Shown here in pieces: positions 25,986-34,795 of a stretch of DNA of 64,000 bases. The translations under genes were made by a program, and so were the position numbers. Origin of the DNA: CAZIBG01 sp964536985 (lineage in GTDB: Bacteria > Patescibacteriota > Saccharimonadia > Saccharimonadales > AWTP1-31); assembly GCA_964536985.1 (NCBI GenBank), contig CAZIBG010000001.1:62001-126000 (forward strand). The letters run 5' to 3'. A model generated the notes under the pieces. The model had not been told where the DNA came from and made no database searches. It was given only the letters and a program-made list of their open reading frames with translations. The number at the start of each line of letters is the position of its first letter. Position 1 is the stretch's first letter.

Positions 25986-26683
25986 TATTTACCTATTCTC
26001 CGGTGTCGACTTGCATATTCATCGAGTGCCGCCTGCAAGTCTTGCTCGGTAAATGCCGGCCAGTGCATCGGGGCAAAGTATAGTTCACTATAGCTCATGC
26101 GCCACAGCATAAAATTACTAATCCTTTGCTCACCAGAAGTACGAATAATTAGATCGACTGGTGGCACCTCCGGATGGTATAAATGCGCCTCAATATCAGC
26201 CGGCGTGACGCGTGTAACTGCAGGGTTTTCGGCCAATATTGCATTAACAGCACTGGCAATTTCGAGCTGGCCGCCATAATTCATGCATAGCAATAATGTT
26301 CCACCGGTATTATCTTTGGTTAATTCTTCAGCATCACGCATAGCCTTTATGACCTTAGCCTCCAAGCGTTCGTCTTCTCCCATAAAACATACTCGTATAT
26401 TTTGCTTGTCGAGCTCTTTCACCTCATTTGTTGCCACCCAAATGAGCAGTTTCATTAAATAGTCGACTTCTTCAACAGATCGCTTCCAGTTTTCTGTAGA
26501 AAAAACATAGGCTGAAATAAACTTCACACCCTGATCGAACCCATATTTAGCAATGTTCTTTAGGTTCTCATAACCCTTTTTGTGACCATCTAGGGTTGGG
26601 AGATTACGGTCAGTCGCCCACCGACGATTTCCATCAAGTATGAGGCCAAGGTGTGTGGGTACTTGTGCAGTAATTTCAGACAT
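25985..26683 (-). CDS. uppS: Undecaprenyl diphosphate synthase
   Basis: 232 aa cis-prenyltransferase. The GLILDGNRRWA motif carries the catalytic Asp17, and further family regions are FSTENWKRS and DLIIRTSGEQRISNF. It makes the C55 lipid carrier for cell-wall synthesis. It has its own promoter: TATAAT (26691-26696 on the minus strand) ends 7 nt before the ATG and lies next to the end of frr. The usual neighbours cdsA and dxr are absent between uppS and rseP. Confidence 0.95.
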   Translation of the reverse strand: MSEITAQVPTHLGLILDGNRRWATDRNLPTLDGHKKGYENLKNIAKYGFDQGVKFISAYVFSTENWKRSVEEVDYLMKLLIWVATNEVKELDKQNIRVCFMGEDERLEAKVIKAMRDAEELTKDNTGGTLLLCMNYGGQLEIASAVNAILAENPAVTRVTPADIEAHLYHPEVPPVDLIIRTSGEQRISNFMLWRMSYSELYFAPMHWPAFTEQDLQAALDEYASRHRRIGK

Positions 26684-26714
26684 AAAATCTATTATAACGT
26701 ACTAACCGCCGTGG

Positions 26715-27278
26715 TTAGACGGTCATTATCTCTTGTTCTTTTGCTCGTGCAACGACCTCTGCCTGGCCTTTAGCTTTGTTGATTGCGTCTTCAACCTGTG
26801 AAGAGTAACGCTTTGCATCATCTTCGCTAATGTCCTTATCTTTCTTTGCTGCATCAAAAGAATCTAGTGCATCATGTCGAATGCCCCTCATTCGGACCAT
26901 GCATTCTTCTAACTTGGAGCCTACTTGCTTGCTGATTTCCCGGCGTCGATCTTCCGTGAGAGCCGGAATAGGGATTCTGACAACTCGTCCATCATCCGAA
27001 GGATTGAGTCCAAGACTTTGATTATCTCGGATAGCACTGACAATTGCTTGCAGTGTACTAGGGTCAAATGGGCTGATTTGAATCAACTGTGCTTCTGGGG
27101 CAGTAACACTGGCAACCTGATTTAGTGGTGTCGGAGATCCGTAGGCCTCTACCATGACACCGTCTAGCATTGCCGCACTGGCACGACCGGTACGTAGTTT
27201 CTTCAAATCATCTTCGAAATGTTTAACGGCATCATTCAACTTTGATATAGCTTGGTCAACAACTTGGGTGGGGCTCAC
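26715..27278 (-). CDS. frr: Ribosome recycling factor
   Basis: 187 aa from a GTG at 27278, with TAAGGAG 8 nt upstream, and close to the usual 185 aa. A longer reading from ATG 27314 would run back over the TATACT promoter (about 27305-27310) and is rejected. RRF splits post-termination ribosomes with EF-G. Family features are GRASAAMLDGVMVEAYGS and the C-terminal long helix DKDISEDDAKRYSSQVEDAI. Confidence 0.95.
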   Translation of the reverse strand: MSPTQVVDQAISKLNDAVKHFEDDLKKLRTGRASAAMLDGVMVEAYGSPTPLNQVASVTAPEAQLIQISPFDPSTLQAIVSAIRDNQSLGLNPSDDGRVVRIPIPALTEDRRREISKQVGSKLEECMVRMRGIRHDALDSFDAAKKDKDISEDDAKRYSSQVEDAINKAKGQAEVVARAKEQEIMTV

Positions 27279-27344
27279 TCGATTACTCCTTATTTGGTAC
27301 CTATAGTATACCATTCATAACTCTTACTTTAACGCCCTAGATTT

Positions 27345-27373
27345 TTGACAATAATGTAATATAGTGTTAATAT
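27345..27373 (+). promoter_or_regulatory. Promoter of the sugar-transferase-like gene
   Basis: TTGACA (27345-27350), a 17-bp spacer and TAATAT (27368-27373). This is one of the best -35/-10 pairs in the window. It implies a leader of about 135 nt. Confidence 0.75.
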
Positions 27374-27379
27374 ATTACT

Positions 27380-27514
27380 TAGTAACCAGTCAGCAAGGAC
27401 ACATATCCCTTATTTGGTCGCTTGAGATATGTCGAGCTAATAGCGAACCCACGGCTGTTCCTCTTCCGAGAACACTGAGACAGGTACTAATCACTAATTT
27501 AATAAGGACCCGCT
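27380..27514 (+). other. Long structured 5' leader
   Basis: Untranslated leader before the gene at 27515. It contains the stem ACATATC/GATATGT (27401-27407 with 27426-27432) and a smaller stem around GTTC...GAGAAC (27457-27472). It ends with AAGGA before the ATG. Most promoters in this window have no leader at all, so a 135-nt leader suggests post-transcriptional control. No known riboswitch recognised. Confidence 0.45.
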
Positions 27515-28240
27515 ATGTCCATAGCTATTGAGCGCCTGTCTGCTCCTGAGTTCTATCCCGAAGAATCTCGCCTACCGATTGAAGCTCCAGCTGAAGTACT
27601 GTCGATACCGTCAAAATGGGAAGTCACTCGTCTTTTTGGCATGCTCATGATTGCACAATACTTTGAAGAGCGAGGCACATTTGATGGCACAATGCGTGTC
27701 ATTGGAGCCGACGAGTATGGCAATGCAATTGAAAGTCCAAATTACAAGATAGACACCATGGGGATTACCGAGCAGCAAAAGGAAGTCCACAATCAGATGC
27801 GTAGGGATGGGACATTTATTAAGGGCGTGCATGACAAGCGCACCAAGATTGGCCGGTTTTTAGCAGCCTTCCGTATTGATGAAATTCCGACAGCCATCAT
27901 CTACCCACTCGCCGGGGTCCACAAATTCTATGGGAATACTCGCGCCCTTTTAGCCTCTGAGCTTGAATCGCCACAATTCTATACCGCTCTTGAACGAAGA
28001 GGCGCAACAAAAGAACAGTTCCTGCGAAATATTCGGGTCGGCGTTGTAAACGTCACACAGGCATTTGGGGTTACAGAACTTACCACACAAGATGATTTTG
28101 AGACTCTCGTTATGTCAGTAATGCTCGACAAGAATGACCCGAACTACCCTTCAAAAACTCAAATGAATATCGGCACCGCTAAGGATATATTTTCTAAAAT
28201 CGGACAAGAAATCCGTAAAGTCGCGCGTCGTGGTAAATAA
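27515..28240 (+). CDS. Divergent bacterial sugar transferase-like protein (soluble)
   Basis: 241 aa. The middle part resembles the catalytic domain of the PglC/WbaP phosphoglycosyl transferases. RTKIGRFLAAFRIDEIP (about 110-128) parallels the family's TxIGRFLRxxSLDELP, which contains the catalytic Asp-Glu pair, and IDTM near 76 sits where the family has KFRTM. The later VGPRP motif is replaced by FYGNTRAL, and the N-terminal membrane or re-entrant helix is missing, so the protein is probably soluble and its activity is uncertain. The C-terminus is basic. The gene faces the translation operon and lies where pyrH often sits between tsf and frr. Homology is by eye only; a coincidence is possible. 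Confidence 0.5.
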   Translation: MSIAIERLSAPEFYPEESRLPIEAPAEVLSIPSKWEVTRLFGMLMIAQYFEERGTFDGTMRVIGADEYGNAIESPNYKIDTMGITEQQKEVHNQMRRDGTFIKGVHDKRTKIGRFLAAFRIDEIPTAIIYPLAGVHKFYGNTRALLASELESPQFYTALERRGATKEQFLRNIRVGVVNVTQAFGVTELTTQDDFETLVMSVMLDKNDPNYPSKTQMNIGTAKDIFSKIGQEIRKVARRGK

Positions 28241-28267
28241 AAACTCCCCGGTTTCCCGAGGAGTTTT
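28240..28267. terminator. Bidirectional terminator
   Basis: AAAACTCC (28240-28247) pairs with GGAGTTTT (28260-28267) around a short C/G-rich loop. It has U/A runs on both sides and lies between the convergent gene ending at 28240 and tsf ending at 28287. Confidence 0.85.
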
Positions 28268-28286
28268 AGCGCAACGATTCTTGTTA

Positions 28287-28883
28287 TTAAGAAATTTCGC
28301 CCAAAACAAGTCGTTCGAATCGTCGAACGACCACGTTTTCGCCAAGACGTGCGTTAGCCTCCTTAACCAAGCCGCCAACTGTTAAGTCGGGGTTCTTAAT
28401 GAATGGCTGGTCAAGTAGACATAGTTCAGAGAAGTACTTCTTAAGCATGCCTTCAACGATGTTATCGAGCATGTTTTCGGGCTTACCTTCAGCCTTAGCT
28501 TTTTCGGTAAACTCGGCTTTTTTAGTGTCACGGTCTGCTGCGGGGATATCGTCCGCACTTACGTACATTGGTGCCGCTGCAGCGATGTGCATAGCAACAT
28601 CCTTAACGAGGTCGCTAAAGCCTTCTGTCCGTGCAACAAAGTCTGTCTCGCAGTTAACTTCTACTAGTACGCCGATACGACCGTCATGGTTGTAAGTGCC
28701 AATTGTTCCGGCACGAGCTTCACGCTCTCCGCGCTTTTCAGCCTTAGTTAGGCCTTTTTTACGCATAGCTTCGAGTGCCTTATCAAAATCACCGTCAGCT
28801 TCTTCAAGTGCCTTCTTGGCATCGGTAAGACCAACGCCTGTTAGACTCTTAAGTCGCTTGATGTCGTCGATAGATACTTTCAC
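28287..28883 (-). CDS. tsf: Translation elongation factor Ts
   Basis: 198 aa. The N-terminal UBA-like domain is IKRLKSLTGVGLTDAKKALEEADGD. The core has the EF-Tu-contacting TDFVAR motif in EVNCETDFVARTEGF. It is about 100 residues shorter than E. coli EF-Ts, the usual compact form. It follows rpsB with overlapping stop and start. EF-Ts exchanges GDP for GTP on EF-Tu. Confidence 0.96.
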   Translation of the reverse strand: MKVSIDDIKRLKSLTGVGLTDAKKALEEADGDFDKALEAMRKKGLTKAEKRGEREARAGTIGTYNHDGRIGVLVEVNCETDFVARTEGFSDLVKDVAMHIAAAAPMYVSADDIPAADRDTKKAEFTEKAKAEGKPENMLDNIVEGMLKKYFSELCLLDQPFIKNPDLTVGGLVKEANARLGENVVVRRFERLVLGEIS

Positions 28884-29608
28884 TATTTGTCCCCTTCTTT
28901 ATCAACTTTTGCCGATTTTTGCTTTGCTTTTCCTTCTTCAATAGCCTGTTTAATGTAATCCATGATTAACTGGACAGTCTTAATGGCGTCGTCGTTTGCA
29001 GGAATTACGAAGTCGATGCCCGTAGGGTCAACATTTGTGTCGGCAATAGCAATAGTCTTGATTCCAAGCTTTTTAGCTTCCTTAATAGCGTTTTGTTCGT
29101 TGATTACATCAACGACAAATACCGCACCAAAGTTCTCATCAAGATCTTTAATACCGCCGAAAATGAAGTTCAGGTCATCGATTTCCTCTTGGAAACGTTG
29201 TACTTCAAGTTTGTTGTATTTAGCTTCAAGCGCACCTGCAGCCATTCGAACTTCAAGATCCTTGACGTGCTTGATTCGCTCGCCCATAGTCTTTTTGTTT
29301 GTCAGCATTCCGCCGAGCCATCGCTCAACGACATACGGCATGCCAGTTTCGAGGGCAGTTGCCTTAACGATGTCCTTGGATTGCCGTTTAGTGCCAACGA
29401 GCAAGATCTGCTTGTTGCTAGCAACGGTTTTAGTAATAAAGGCTAGCGCCTCATCCAAAGCCTCTGCGGTCTTGGTTAAGTCGATAATATGAACACCTTC
29501 ACGCTTGCTGTGAATGTAAGGTGCCATTTTAGGGTGCCATCGGCTGGTCTTGTGACCAAAATGTGCTCCGGCGGCTAATAATGCTTTAACGTCGACTTCA
29601 ACAGCCAT
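28883..29608 (-). CDS. rpsB: 30S ribosomal protein S2
   Basis: 241 aa starting at ATG 29608, placed 8 nt after GAAAGGA. An earlier GTG (29626) would contain that Shine-Dalgarno and is rejected. Family motifs are LLAAGAHFGHKTSRWHPKM and IHIIDL-like VHIIDLTKTAEAL, then PDAIFVVD-like AVFVVDVINEQNAIKEA. S2 binds the 30S head-body junction and joins late. Confidence 0.96.
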   Translation of the reverse strand: MAVEVDVKALLAAGAHFGHKTSRWHPKMAPYIHSKREGVHIIDLTKTAEALDEALAFITKTVASNKQILLVGTKRQSKDIVKATALETGMPYVVERWLGGMLTNKKTMGERIKHVKDLEVRMAAGALEAKYNKLEVQRFQEEIDDLNFIFGGIKDLDENFGAVFVVDVINEQNAIKEAKKLGIKTIAIADTNVDPTGIDFVIPANDDAIKTVQLIMDYIKQAIEEGKAKQKSAKVDKEGDK

Positions 29609-29739
29609 ATTGTTAAATCCTTTCACTTCGGTGATGACTTACCCGGATTGTCCTACACGGAGCAACCAAGGAGGATTAGTATCTTCACCTGCTTAATTGA
29701 TAGTAAACATATTCTAACAGATTGAGTAGATCTGTTCAA
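29609..29739 (-). promoter_or_regulatory. rpsB-tsf promoter and leader
   Basis: Minus strand: TTGAAC (-35, 29734-29739), a 17-bp spacer, TAGAAT (-10, 29711-29716). A leader of about 95 nt runs to the rpsB start and contains short complementary stretches. In many bacteria S2 represses rpsB-tsf through its mRNA leader. This leader is long enough for that, but I recognise no specific S2-binding structure. Confidence 0.7.
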
Positions 29740-29749
29740 GTATAAGTGT

Positions 29750-29778
29750 TTGACTATCTCACCCCTGATGTGTATAAT
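29750..29778 (+). promoter_or_regulatory. rpmE promoter
   Basis: TTGACT (29750-29755), a 17-bp spacer, TATAAT (29773-29778), then 12 nt to the ATG, so a leader of about 5-6 nt without Shine-Dalgarno. It is divergent from the rpsB promoter, with the -35 boxes 10 bp apart. Confidence 0.8.
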
Positions 29779-29790
29779 TCGACTCTGATT

Positions 29791-30144
29791 ATGAAAAAAG
29801 ATTTACACCCAACTAACTACCGACTCGTGGTCTTCAAGGACCTCAACAACAACGAAATGTTTTTGACTCAGTCAACTGTTGCGACAGAAGAAACTGTTAA
29901 GTTTACTGATGGCAAAGAATATCCACTAGTAACAGTACACATCAGCAGCGCATCACATCCCTTCTTTACTGGTCAGGAAAAGATGATCGACATCGAAGGT
30001 CGTGTTGATCGCTTCAAGGCAAAACAAGAAGCAGCCGCTAAGCGCAAAGAAGCAGCTATCGCCAAAGCCAACAAAGTACGCGTTCGCAAGAATGCCGACG
30101 AAGTCTCTACTCAAAAAGTAGGCGCTCCTTCAACCAACCAATAG
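29791..30144 (+). CDS. rpmE2: 50S ribosomal protein L31 (type B-like)
   Basis: 117 aa from ATG 29791. An upstream in-frame start at 29746 lies within the promoter. The core is the L31 fold (MKKDLHPTNYRLVVFKD, then YPLVTVHISSASHPFFTGQEKMIDIEGRVDRFKAK). It has no zinc cysteines, as in type B L31. A basic Ala/Lys-rich extension of about 45 residues follows the ribosomal domain and may contact rRNA. Confidence 0.93.
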   Translation: MKKDLHPTNYRLVVFKDLNNNEMFLTQSTVATEETVKFTDGKEYPLVTVHISSASHPFFTGQEKMIDIEGRVDRFKAKQEAAAKRKEAAIAKANKVRVRKNADEVSTQKVGAPSTNQ

Positions 30145-30156
30145 CTATCGGTTACT

Positions 30157-30194
30157 AAAAACAGTCAGAATGTTACGTTCTGGCTGTTTTCTTT
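30157..30194 (+). terminator. Terminator after rpmE2
   Basis: AAAACAGTCAGAA pairs with TTCTGGCTGTTTT (one G-U pair) around TGTTACG, followed by CTTTT. A TATACT hexamer at its 3' edge may then serve prfA. Confidence 0.85.
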
Positions 30195-30210
30195 TATACT
30201 GAAAGGAACT

Positions 30211-31269
30211 ATGAACAAAGAACAAGCCCTCCGCCAAGAACTTACCGACCTACAAGCCGAGTTACAAGACCCGAGTATTTTTAGTTCGCCCCGCTATCCC
30301 AAGCTTGCCAAACGTCAAAACGAACTCGAGAAGACGCTTGCCCTCTTCGACAATCTCGAAAAGCTAAAGGGTCAGGAAGCTGAGGCGACCACCATGAGCC
30401 AAGACAGTGACCCAGAAATGTCCGCTATGGCCAAGGAGGAGTTACAATCTGTTTCCGCACAACGGGATAAGGTAGAGGCCGAACTTACTGAGCTATTAAC
30501 CCCCAAAGACCCCAATGATGAGCGCGATGCTATTGTTGAAATTCGTGGCGCGGCAGGTGGCGACGAGGCCAGTTTATTTGCCGGAGATCTTTACCGCATG
30601 TATATCCGTTGGTGCGAGGCCAAGAACTTTAAAGTAGAGCTCATAGACGAAAGTCCCAGTGAAGTTGGCGGATTTAAAGAAGTTATCTTTGCAGTACGTG
30701 GTGTCGATGTCTATAAGGCACTCAAGTTCGAGGCCGGTGTGCACCGGGTACAACGAGTCCCAAGCACCGAAAGCCAAGGACGAATTCACACCAGCACCGT
30801 AACTGTTTCCGTTCTGCCAGAAGCCGAAGAAACTGATGTCGAAATCAACCCTGCTGATTTGCGAATAGACACCTACCGCAGTAGCGGCCACGGTGGACAG
30901 AGTGTAAATACCACCGACTCCGCCGTCCGAATAACACACATCCCTTCTGGCCTGGTTGTTACCTGTCAGGACGAAAAGTCACAGATAAAGAATAAAGATA
31001 AAGCCATGGGCGTTCTTCGATCTCGTCTGCTACAGATCAAGATTGATGAGGAACAGAAACAGCTTAGCGAGTCACGTAAGAATCTCATCGGCTCTGGTGA
31101 CCGCAGCGAGAAGATACGTACCTACAACTTCCCTCAGGATCGTATCACCGACCACCGCATTGGCTACAGTCGCAGTAACATACCCGTAGCGTTAAGTGGT
31201 GATATTGACGATCTGATCGAAGCACTTCAAACATATGAACAACAATTGATTAGTAATGAAAATAGCTAA
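30211..31269 (+). CDS. prfA: Peptide chain release factor 1
   Basis: 352 aa. The PxT codon-reading motif is VPSTESQGRIH, which selects UAG and UAA, and the GGQ motif is SSGHGGQSVNTTDS. The start has AAAGGA 5 nt upstream. A TATACT hexamer ends 10 nt before the ATG, so the transcript may begin inside the Shine-Dalgarno. The stop overlaps the prmC start by 14 bp, so the release factor and its methylase are coupled. Confidence 0.96.
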   Translation: MNKEQALRQELTDLQAELQDPSIFSSPRYPKLAKRQNELEKTLALFDNLEKLKGQEAEATTMSQDSDPEMSAMAKEELQSVSAQRDKVEAELTELLTPKDPNDERDAIVEIRGAAGGDEASLFAGDLYRMYIRWCEAKNFKVELIDESPSEVGGFKEVIFAVRGVDVYKALKFEAGVHRVQRVPSTESQGRIHTSTVTVSVLPEAEETDVEINPADLRIDTYRSSGHGGQSVNTTDSAVRITHIPSGLVVTCQDEKSQIKNKDKAMGVLRSRLLQIKIDEEQKQLSESRKNLIGSGDRSEKIRTYNFPQDRITDHRIGYSRSNIPVALSGDIDDLIEALQTYEQQLISNENS

Positions 31270-32065
31270 TTGGCTGAAGTCTAGCCAAGAAAAATTAGAA
31301 GCCGCGAGCGTAAGCACCCCTCGACTTGATGTCCAGCTGATAGCGTGCAATATACTGGGGCAAACGAGGGCATGGCTACTTGCTCATCCAGATTTCATCA
31401 TTGAGCCAGCGGTCCAGGCCAGCCTGGACAATATGCTACAGAGGCGCCTACTTCATGAGCCACTTGCATACATATTCGGGCAAAAAGAGTTCTATGGGCG
31501 ATCATTTACTGTAAACAAGCATGTCCTTGTACCACGCCCCGATTCAGAGGACGTGATTGAACTAGCTCTTGGGATCCCCGATAAAGCAATGCGGATCTTA
31601 GATATTGGGACGGGCTCAGGAATTCTGGCCATCACTATTGCACTAGAACGACCAGAATGGGCCGTTACGGCCAGTGATATTAGCAGCGATGCACTCTTAG
31701 TGGCCAAGGCCAATAGTACTGATCTTGGAGTCAATTCGCAGGTTGAATTTATTCAACAAGATTTACTCACAGAGGACATTGCCCCTTATAACTTGGTAAT
31801 TGCCAATTTGCCTTATGTGCCTGATACGATGGCAACGAATAGCGATCTAGCAGCTGAGCCATCAATTGCGCTGTTCTCTGGACACGACGGACTTGACCAC
31901 TACCGACGGTTGTTTGAACAGCTCGGCACAAGAACACCGGCAATACCTAATGTCATTACCGAATCGCTGGTGTCACAGCATTCAGAAATGACTAGGCTGG
32001 CATCTGACGCCGGGTACACCCTCAACGACAGTAAACACCTTGCTCAACACTTTACGCTTGGCTAG
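31256..32065 (+). CDS. prmC: Release factor glutamine methyltransferase
   Basis: 269 aa. An N-terminal helical domain recognises the release factor, and a Rossmann methylase follows with ILDIGTGSGILAI. The active-site motif, normally NPPY, reads NLPY here (ANLPYVPD). The Asn and Tyr that hold the glutamine are kept and one Pro is replaced. PrmC methylates the Gln of the GGQ motif in RF1 and RF2. It is translationally coupled to prfA. Confidence 0.93.
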   Translation: MKIANWLKSSQEKLEAASVSTPRLDVQLIACNILGQTRAWLLAHPDFIIEPAVQASLDNMLQRRLLHEPLAYIFGQKEFYGRSFTVNKHVLVPRPDSEDVIELALGIPDKAMRILDIGTGSGILAITIALERPEWAVTASDISSDALLVAKANSTDLGVNSQVEFIQQDLLTEDIAPYNLVIANLPYVPDTMATNSDLAAEPSIALFSGHDGLDHYRRLFEQLGTRTPAIPNVITESLVSQHSEMTRLASDAGYTLNDSKHLAQHFTLG

Positions 32066-33225
32066 ATTTCAGGTGTGGCTTCTAGTGTTGCGGTAAGCTC
32101 GACGGTCTTGCCGCTACGGAGTACCTGCAACTTAACCTTGTCCCCAACACTGCTTCGTCCAAGAATTGATGTTAGGCTATTACTCTCATCAATAGACGTA
32201 CCGTTGATTTTAACAATAATATCTTTTTCTTGAAGACCGGCTTTAGAAGCTGGACTATTCTCCAGAACAGCTGATTGACTCTGAGATGGAGCTAGGTAGG
32301 CTCCGCGCTTAACTTCAAGATTGTATTGATATGCATAATCATCGGTGAGCGATACATAGCGGACGCCAAGGTATGGCCGAAGTAGCTTGCCATCTTTTAG
32401 CACACTTTTTATCAGGCCCTGGATATCGTTAATAGGTATAGTGAAACCAATGTTTTCGGCATTACCTGCCACTGCGGTATTTATCCCAATAACTTCACTG
32501 CTCGTGTTAACAAGTGGTCCACCTGAGTTTCCTTTATTAATTGCGGTGTCAGTCTGGAATAAGTTTTGTAACGTTTCACTAGACGTTCCCGAGCCGTCAC
32601 CAGCCTCAATGCTGCGACCGTACCCAGAGATAATGCCACTGGTTACTGTATTCTGGAACTGACCCAAGGCATTACCAATCGCCACAACCTTGTCTCCTAC
32701 TTGAACCTTGCTTGAGTCCGCCAGTTTAGCAGCGACCAGCTTCTTCCCTTTTTTGTCAGCGACCTTCAAGAACGCCACATCCAGGGTGTCGTTATCGTTA
32801 GTCCTCCCAATGACATCGGTGTCCAAAGTAGTGCCGTCTGATAATGTTACCGATACTTTCTCGGTGCCTAGTGGAACTACATGCCTATTGGTAATAATCG
32901 TACCTTCTTCACTGATAATGACGCCGGTTCCGGCACTTTGGGTCTGTTGTTGAGAAGGCCCAAAAAAACTCTGCGTATTAGTGATGCCTGTAACATTGAC
33001 TGAAACCACGCTAGGACTAACATCTTTGGCTATCTTATTAATAAGCTGACTTTCGCTAGCAATATACTGCTGCTGTGACTTGGTCGAAGTATCAACACCG
33101 TTTTCATCGCTGCGCGAACCTGCCCAGCCGCCAACAAATCCCACACTCAGGCACATCACTAACAGTAATGCCTTTTCAGCAAAGCTCTTACTCATCCTTC
33201 TTACCGGTTTAGTTCCTTGATCCAT
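32062..33225 (-). CDS. HtrA/DegP-family serine protease
   Basis: 387 aa. An N-terminal membrane anchor (about 17-35) precedes the trypsin-like domain with triad His115 (TNRHVV), Asp149 (DTLDVAFLKV) and Ser234 (GNSGGPLV). One PDZ domain follows (about 285-380). It is a membrane-tethered quality-control protease acting outside the membrane. AGGGGGTG precedes the ATG. It lies 8 bp after the membrane-protein gene and its end overlaps the prmC end by 4 bp. Confidence 0.94.
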   Translation of the reverse strand: MDQGTKPVRRMSKSFAEKALLLVMCLSVGFVGGWAGSRSDENGVDTSTKSQQQYIASESQLINKIAKDVSPSVVSVNVTGITNTQSFFGPSQQQTQSAGTGVIISEEGTIITNRHVVPLGTEKVSVTLSDGTTLDTDVIGRTNDNDTLDVAFLKVADKKGKKLVAAKLADSSKVQVGDKVVAIGNALGQFQNTVTSGIISGYGRSIEAGDGSGTSSETLQNLFQTDTAINKGNSGGPLVNTSSEVIGINTAVAGNAENIGFTIPINDIQGLIKSVLKDGKLLRPYLGVRYVSLTDDYAYQYNLEVKRGAYLAPSQSQSAVLENSPASKAGLQEKDIIVKINGTSIDESNSLTSILGRSSVGDKVKLQVLRSGKTVELTATLEATPEI

Positions 33226-33233
33226 AACACCCC

Positions 33234-33992
33234 CTATCGTATTGCTTTATCGCCCCACTCCGAAAATGTCAGCACTATTATAGTTACCGCAAATATAACA
33301 AACACAATCTGCCTCCGAAGAACAACCGAAGATCGGTCAGATTTCTCCAGGTAGTAAATACCGCCCAAACCAAAGCCAATTACAGATAACAGCAGCGCCG
33401 GCTGAGCAACCGGGCCATAGAAGAGTAGCCAATGTGCCAATATCCACGTCAATGCACTAGCAAAATATGCCCACACCGCAGATAGGTATCGGCTGTACGA
33501 TTCTTCGAAGCTTGCAAAGAAGTGCCTTGCTGCCATGTATGTTATTACCCATGCACTGATAAGCAGCACATACAATGAGGCGCTACCCCAAGAGATAAAC
33601 AGCGCACATAGTCCCGCAGTCTGGGCAATAAGTGCCTGCAGCGACACGCCAAGCGCTCCTGATTGTGGCTTGAGGTACAGTAACCAGAATCCGTAAATGG
33701 CAGCCCACATAAGCTGGAGAGCACCATTGGATGAGTGAATCATAAATATTAGTACCGATAAGCCAACGATAATATCAACTGCGTTAGCCCTAATATTAGC
33801 CGGCCAGTGACGTGGCTTAACTGCAAACATACGCCACTTACTCAATACAATTAGTGCAATTCCGATTGGAAGCTGAGAGAATCTTAAACGCACCAGCACC
33901 AACAATAACACCGGTAGTAAGCACATCAATGCAATGTGGATGAAATGTGAAAAGCCAGCCTTAGGCTTAATTTTTGCAGGTATTTGTCTCAT
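33234..33992 (-). CDS. Unrecognised polytopic membrane protein
   Basis: 252 aa with about eight membrane segments and short loops, starting with a basic N-terminus. I recognise no family, catalytic motif or metal site. It is expressed with htrA (8 bp gap). TATAAT (34004-34009 on the minus strand) ends 11 nt before the ATG, giving a leader of only a few nt. Confidence 0.65.
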   Translation of the reverse strand: MRQIPAKIKPKAGFSHFIHIALMCLLPVLLLVLVRLRFSQLPIGIALIVLSKWRMFAVKPRHWPANIRANAVDIIVGLSVLIFMIHSSNGALQLMWAAIYGFWLLYLKPQSGALGVSLQALIAQTAGLCALFISWGSASLYVLLISAWVITYMAARHFFASFEESYSRYLSAVWAYFASALTWILAHWLLFYGPVAQPALLLSVIGFGLGGIYYLEKSDRSSVVLRRQIVFVIFAVTIIVLTFSEWGDKAIR

Positions 33993-34080
33993 GTCTTAGA
34001 TTAATTATATCAAACCTGCTGAAATTATGCTGAACTGATAGTGCTTATGTATGTCACGTGCACAATAAGCTCGATTAACG

Positions 34081-34086
34081 TATAGT
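34081..34086 (+). promoter_or_regulatory. -10 box of lepB
   Basis: TATAGT ends 8 nt before the lepB ATG at 34095. No Shine-Dalgarno and no clear -35. The start is probably leaderless. Confidence 0.5.
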
Positions 34087-34094
34087 TATAAGTC

Positions 34095-34793
34095 ATGGAT
34101 AATACACCTCAAGAAGAACCAAAACCGATCGGACCTGTAATTGTTGACGCCACAGAAGCGACTGTCGTTGACAACGTAGTCGATCAAGATCAACAACAAA
34201 CTGAGCAACGAACCAAAAAAGAAGGCATCAAAAGCATCATATCTACCATCGCCATTCTTATTATTGCCCCGCTTATCGCATTATGCCTGACAGCTTTTGT
34301 TTTTCAGTCCTACGAAGTTGATGGACCAAGTATGGAATCAACGCTGCAAAACCACGATCGACTGATTGTATATAAACTGCCCCGTACCATCGCAAAAATC
34401 ACTCGAAACCAGTATCAACCAAAGCGGGGTGAAATAGTTATATTCACACGTAAAGATGGATTAGAATTTGGCAACTCCAAGCCACGTCAGCTCGTGAAGC
34501 GCGTCATAGCCGTCGCCGGTGAGCGAGTGGTAGTAAAAGACGGAATCGTAACTGTATATAATAAAGAAAAACCTGAGGGCTTCAGTCCTGATCAAATAGC
34601 AGAATACGGTAAAGTAATTGGCCAAACAGACGGAATCGTCGATCTTGTGGTCCCCGAAGGAACTGTATTTGTGTGCGGAGATAACCGGCCAGAGTCACTT
34701 GACTCCCGTGCCTTTGGGCCGGTTAACCTTGATGATCTCGTCGGCAGATTGTCGCTCAGAGTATACCCTTTTAACAAGGGTCAAAGCTTCTAG
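34095..34793 (+). CDS. lepB: Signal peptidase I
   Basis: 232 aa. An acidic N-terminal tail (about 45 residues) precedes one membrane segment (about 48-70). The catalytic Ser79 is in DGPSMESTL and the general base Lys135 in KRVIAVAGERV. The C-terminal GDNRPESLDSR motif is also kept. The enzyme removes signal peptides of Sec-exported proteins on the outer face of the membrane. The end lies 2 bp from the convergent parB stop. Confidence 0.95.
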   Translation: MDNTPQEEPKPIGPVIVDATEATVVDNVVDQDQQQTEQRTKKEGIKSIISTIAILIIAPLIALCLTAFVFQSYEVDGPSMESTLQNHDRLIVYKLPRTIAKITRNQYQPKRGEIVIFTRKDGLEFGNSKPRQLVKRVIAVAGERVVVKDGIVTVYNKEKPEGFSPDQIAEYGKVIGQTDGIVDLVVPEGTVFVCGDNRPESLDSRAFGPVNLDDLVGRLSLRVYPFNKGQSF

Positions 34794-34795
34794 AA

